This document shows positions 61,317 through 64,000 of a stretch of 64,000 nucleotides of DNA, in pieces. Every line of letters starts with the position of its first letter. The stretch's first letter is position 1. Source of the DNA: Aliidiomarina minuta (GTDB lineage: Bacteria; Pseudomonadota; Gammaproteobacteria; Enterobacterales; Alteromonadaceae). A program made the translations under genes and the position numbers. The notes under the pieces are model-generated. The model was not told the DNA's origin. It saw only the letters and a list, made by a program, of their open reading frames with translations, and searched no databases. Where the stretch lies: NCBI RefSeq assembly GCF_003987145.1, contig NZ_PIPL01000003.1, positions 1 to 64,000 of the forward strand, read 5' to 3'.

Positions 61317-62300
61317 ATGAAACATTGGAGTTTATATTGGAATAACGTGCCTTCGCTTAGCAGTTTTGCTGAAGGGGAAGCCAAACGTGGATATGCTGGG
61401 GAGGTCAATGACTTTTGGCTGCAACATTTTGCGAATTTGCCGAAAGGCGCCTCTGTACTGGATGTTGGAAGCGGTAATGGTGCTCTGGCCGTTTTAGTCA
61501 GCGAATATGGCAAAACGGAAAAGTTGAATCTTGATGTGCACGCTGCTGACGCTGCGGTTATTGACCCGAAACAGGTGTTCAGTGATGACAAAGAAATGCT
61601 GGATAAGTTGGCAGACATTAGTTTTCATACAGAAACTCCGATGGAAAAGCTACCATTTGATGATGCGTCTGTTGACCTGGTAGTCAGCCAGTTCGCATTT
61701 GAATATGCAGAGAAAAACGCTGCTTTGAAAGAAATTATGCGTGTACTTAAGCCGGGCGGACAGCTGGTGATAATGGGTCACAACAAATCTTCGTCGCTGG
61801 TAAAAGACTCTGCTGTTGGTAACAATGTTTACGAATATGCGTTACTTCAGACTCCTTTGTTTATGCAGGCTGACCTGTTGATTCGAATCGCGGGTCAGTG
61901 GCTGAATCAAAATACAAATAACTACGAAGAATGGGCAAAGAGTAATTTCGGTAACACGACCACTCGAACTACCAGTTGGATTATGGGGCAGTTGCACGAT
62001 AAATTTAGTAAAGAAGACCAGCAAGTTTGGGTACATGATATTACGTCCCGAGTTGCGGAGACGGTTTCCCGATTGGATAAGAACAATATTGAAGAACGGT
62101 TGCAGCTTTTGGGCGGCCACTATGACGCATTGATGTCTCATCAGTTGCGATTGGCGGATCAGTTAAAGGCCGCTTGGGACGAAAAAGCAGTAAAAGAACT
62201 GCTGGAAGCAGTGAAAAAATCGGGTGCGGAAGCTTCGCATCAGAAGTTTGAAGTAGATGGCGATGAATTCGCCTGGACTGTAGAAGTTAAAAAGTCATAA
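61317..62300 (+). CDS. Class I SAM-dependent methyltransferase, unknown substrate
   Basis: A 327-residue protein. The N-terminal methyltransferase core has motif I SVLDVGSGNGALAVLVSEYG, an acidic motif, and DLVVSQFAFEYAEKNAALKEIMRVLKPGG. Residues about 175-327 form a helical, charged C-terminal region without a family I recognise. The substrate cannot be told from the sequence. It stands alone between maeB-like and rpmE, closed by a terminator. Confidence 0.82.
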   Translation: MKHWSLYWNNVPSLSSFAEGEAKRGYAGEVNDFWLQHFANLPKGASVLDVGSGNGALAVLVSEYGKTEKLNLDVHAADAAVIDPKQVFSDDKEMLDKLADISFHTETPMEKLPFDDASVDLVVSQFAFEYAEKNAALKEIMRVLKPGGQLVIMGHNKSSSLVKDSAVGNNVYEYALLQTPLFMQADLLIRIAGQWLNQNTNNYEEWAKSNFGNTTTRTTSWIMGQLHDKFSKEDQQVWVHDITSRVAETVSRLDKNNIEERLQLLGGHYDALMSHQLRLADQLKAAWDEKAVKELLEAVKKSGAEASHQKFEVDGDEFAWTVEVKKS

Positions 62301-62330
62301 AAAAAAAGGTTGCCAATGGCAACCTTTTTT
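62299..62330. terminator. Bidirectional terminator between the methyltransferase and rpmE
   Basis: AAGGTTGCC, a three-base loop AAT and GGCAACCTT form a nine-pair stem with long A and T runs outside, suitable for both strands. The stem begins right at the methyltransferase stop. Confidence 0.93.
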
Positions 62331-62346
62331 CGTATTGATATTTGGA

Positions 62347-62559
62347 TTACTTAGATTTAAGTGCACCAAAACGCTTCTTAAAGCGATCAACACGACCACC
62401 AGTATCCAGAACTTTCTGCTTACCAGTGTAGAATGGGTGACATTCAGAGCATACGTCTACGTGCAAATCTTCACAACGAGTTGAACGTGTTTCAAACGCG
62501 TGACCACATGAGCAGGTCACCTGGATGCTTTCGTACTTAGGATGAATACCTTCTTTCAT
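62347..62559 (-). CDS. rpmE: 50S ribosomal protein L31 (zinc-binding form)
   Basis: A 70-residue ribosomal protein of the zinc-containing type: CSC at positions 16-18 and CSEC near 37-40 give the four zinc ligands. The start MKEGIHPKY is the family start, with GAGGTAA eight bases upstream, so I reject the longer frame to 62673. A good promoter lies 86 bases before it. Confidence 0.97.
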   Translation of the reverse strand: MKEGIHPKYESIQVTCSCGHAFETRSTRCEDLHVDVCSECHPFYTGKQKVLDTGGRVDRFKKRFGALKSK

Positions 62560-62644
62560 TGGGGTTACCTCAATAATAGGCCGCATCGCCATCCGTGCTT
62601 TCCACGAACACCATACGTAACAAGCTTGGTTAAAAGAGCGCCGG

Positions 62645-62673
62645 ATTTTACCTTGAAGCGGGCTAAGGATCAA
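62645..62673 (-). promoter_or_regulatory. rpmE promoter
   Basis: On the minus strand TTGATC (62673-62668) and TAAAAT (62650-62645) are 17 bases apart, giving a start near 62638 and a leader of about 79 bases. Structured L31 leaders that allow autoregulation are described in gammaproteobacteria; whether this leader folds that way would need a covariance search. Confidence 0.6.
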
Positions 62674-62754
62674 GCCGTGCTTTTGCTGGAGTCATTTTAT
62701 GACTACTCTTGGTTTAATAGTAGGCGAATATAAACGAATTACGGAATTTAAGTT

Positions 62755-64000
62755 ATGCAGTCCAGGGTTGGGTTAAAGCTTTTTTATTACTTAGTTATTG
62801 CTTTTATTGTCCTGTTGGCGGCCTTCTGGCTGTACCTGAACTTTTCTACGCCTGAATACGATATGTCCCAGTCTGCTCATGTAAAGCAGATCGAAAGTCA
62901 TGTGGCTACCCAGGATAACTTTAGTTTTGCAGTGGTGGGTAATGTAAATAATTCAGTGCGCACCTTTGGCACCCAGATTATCCCCATGATTAACGAAAGT
63001 GACGCTGACTTCCTGATTTCTGCTGGCAATGCGGTAAGCGATGGTGGTGAGGAGAATTATCGCTCGATTTATAAAGTCTTTTCAAAATTAGCAATACCTT
63101 TTCTTTTTACCTTTGGTGAAAATGAAAATGATGCTTTTGGTAACGCTCGTTTCTACGAAAAAATAGGTCCCCATTTCTTTGATTTTGAGTCAGCTGGCCA
63201 GCACTTTATTTTCCTCGATAGCACCGGGAACACTGATTTCGACTGGCAGTTACATTGGTTGCGACAGCAACTGAGTAAATCTGAAGCCACTCGCACCTTT
63301 GTTTTTATAGGCACGCCGTTGCATTCGGAATTGTCAGTGACCCCTCCATTTGAAGAGGGGAATTACTTTCCGCGGGGAGCAATCCGGGATAGTTTCCGCG
63401 CTTTATTCGAAGAGTTTGCGGTAGATGTGGTGTTTTCTTCTAACCTGTCACTGTTCCACGACGTGGTAGAAAACGGTGTTCGTTATGTTACTACGGGAGG
63501 TGCTGGTGGCCTGATTCTGAATCATGAAGACAGTTATCACCACTATGTCAGGGTCGCGGTACAGGGGCCAAGTATGAATATCGAACCCGTTCGTTTTGCG
63601 ATTGAAGAGTCTGTATTGTTGCGAACGCTGGATAGTATCTGGTCTGCGGTATACAGTTTTTTTTACGTCAGTTATGTGCGCTTCTTTTTGATCCTGTTGA
63701 TTCTCGTGGCGATTAGCATCAGTCTTTGGCAGTTACTCTTTGAAGAACGCAATTATTATCCTGATTTTGACCTGGACCCGACTCCATTTGTCGACCAGAA
63801 AAAGCGGGTAGCAATTTTCAGCAATAATTTTTTCCCTTTTATATCAGGGGTTACTATTTCAATTGATCGCTTAATTCGAGGGCTGCAGGAGAAAGGGTAT
63901 GAGTTATTGGTGGTCGCTCCCGATTACGATAAAAAAACGCAGGATAAGGCGTATATGTTGCGGGTACGCACTCTGTTTGCGTTTGGTCAGTACCGTGAGT
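62755..64000 (+). CDS. Phosphoesterase-like domain fused to GT4 glycosyltransferase (partial, runs off the window)
   Basis: At least 415 codons, open at the right edge. Residues 8-30 form a membrane anchor. Residues about 56-280 follow the calcineurin-like phosphoesterase fold, but the usual metal-binding motifs are altered: the first Asp motif reads VVGNVNN, GD becomes AGNAVSDG, GNHE becomes GENEND and GHxH becomes SSNLSLF; only PLH (189-190) and TTGGAGG look normal. A second membrane segment lies at about 307-328. From about 351 a GT4-type N-terminal domain begins (RVAIFSNNFFPFISGVTISI). The first domain is probably periplasmic and the transferase cytoplasmic. Confidence 0.8.
   Translation, partial: MQSRVGLKLFYYLVIAFIVLLAAFWLYLNFSTPEYDMSQSAHVKQIESHVATQDNFSFAVVGNVNNSVRTFGTQIIPMINESDADFLISAGNAVSDGGEENYRSIYKVFSKLAIPFLFTFGENENDAFGNARFYEKIGPHFFDFESAGQHFIFLDSTGNTDFDWQLHWLRQQLSKSEATRTFVFIGTPLHSELSVTPPFEEGNYFPRGAIRDSFRALFEEFAVDVVFSSNLSLFHDVVENGVRYVTTGGAGGLILNHEDSYHHYVRVAVQGPSMNIEPVRFAIEESVLLRTLDSIWSAVYSFFYVSYVRFFLILLILVAISISLWQLLFEERNYYPDFDLDPTPFVDQKKRVAIFSNNFFPFISGVTISIDRLIRGLQEKGYELLVVAPDYDKKTQDKAYMLRVRTLFAFGQYRE

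Overview
The window is a compact chromosomal segment of a gammaproteobacterium. Several conserved gene orders support this: lptM-lysA-dapF-DUF484-xerC-yigB-uvrD, recQ/yigI/rarD, aroK-aroB-damX-dam, mrcA beside a pilMNO(P)-like remnant, and a metJ/metL divergon. The protein flavour (Oar-like TonB receptor, CstA-type carrier with a CC-ending small protein and an ArsA-like ATPase, fused HemD-HemX) suggests an Alteromonadales member, most likely Idiomarinaceae. That placement is an inference from family resemblance, not a database result. I see no tRNA, rRNA, insertion sequence, prophage or CRISPR array.

Layout. 1-330: no convincing gene, but four copies of a short palindromic REP-like unit and a 50-bp direct repeat. 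400-10823: sodC, then a convergent, tightly packed run DUF2914-hemC-hemDX-hemY-tamA-tamB on the minus strand, joining early tetrapyrrole synthesis to the TamAB outer-membrane assembly machine. 10910-17730: lptM, lysine biosynthesis (lysA, dapF), xerC, yigB and a LexA-box-preceded uvrD. 17714-21057: rarD, yigI, recQ. 21265-24381: a large Oar-like TonB-dependent receptor. 24543-28497: a four-gene unit between two terminators, made of a CstA-family carrier, a 90-residue protein ending in Cys-Cys, a cysteine-free ArsA/Get3-like ATPase and an alcohol-dehydrogenase-family oxidoreductase. This is my best candidate for an under-described system.

28582-35497 (minus): tricorn-like protease, DUF502 and MAPEG membrane proteins, a zinc-ribbon methyltransferase and an ABC exporter, with a divergent TetR regulator. 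36198-38289: a DsbA-like protein with an unusual CATC site beside a lipoprotein with an HEAFH zinc-protease motif. 38407-41226: a small membrane protein, then a TPR protein-histidine kinase-response regulator operon with an 11-bp inverted repeat upstream. 41233-46422: a flavoprotein, a YfcC-type carrier and a large orphan lipoprotein. 46419-53510 (minus): rsmJ, elaA, dam, damX, aroB, aroK, and three shrunken pilus-assembly genes without a secretin. 53687-59774: mrcA, metL, metJ, gloA. 59841-64000: malic enzyme, a methyltransferase, rpmE, and the start of a large protein fusing a periplasmic phosphoesterase-like domain, whose metal ligands are mostly gone, to a cytoplasmic GT4 glycosyltransferase.

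Genes are packed with many 1-11 bp overlaps. Three convergent pairs (sodC/tamB, the 758-residue lipoprotein/rsmJ, mrcA/metL) overlap by exactly the four bases TTAA, which serve both stop codons.
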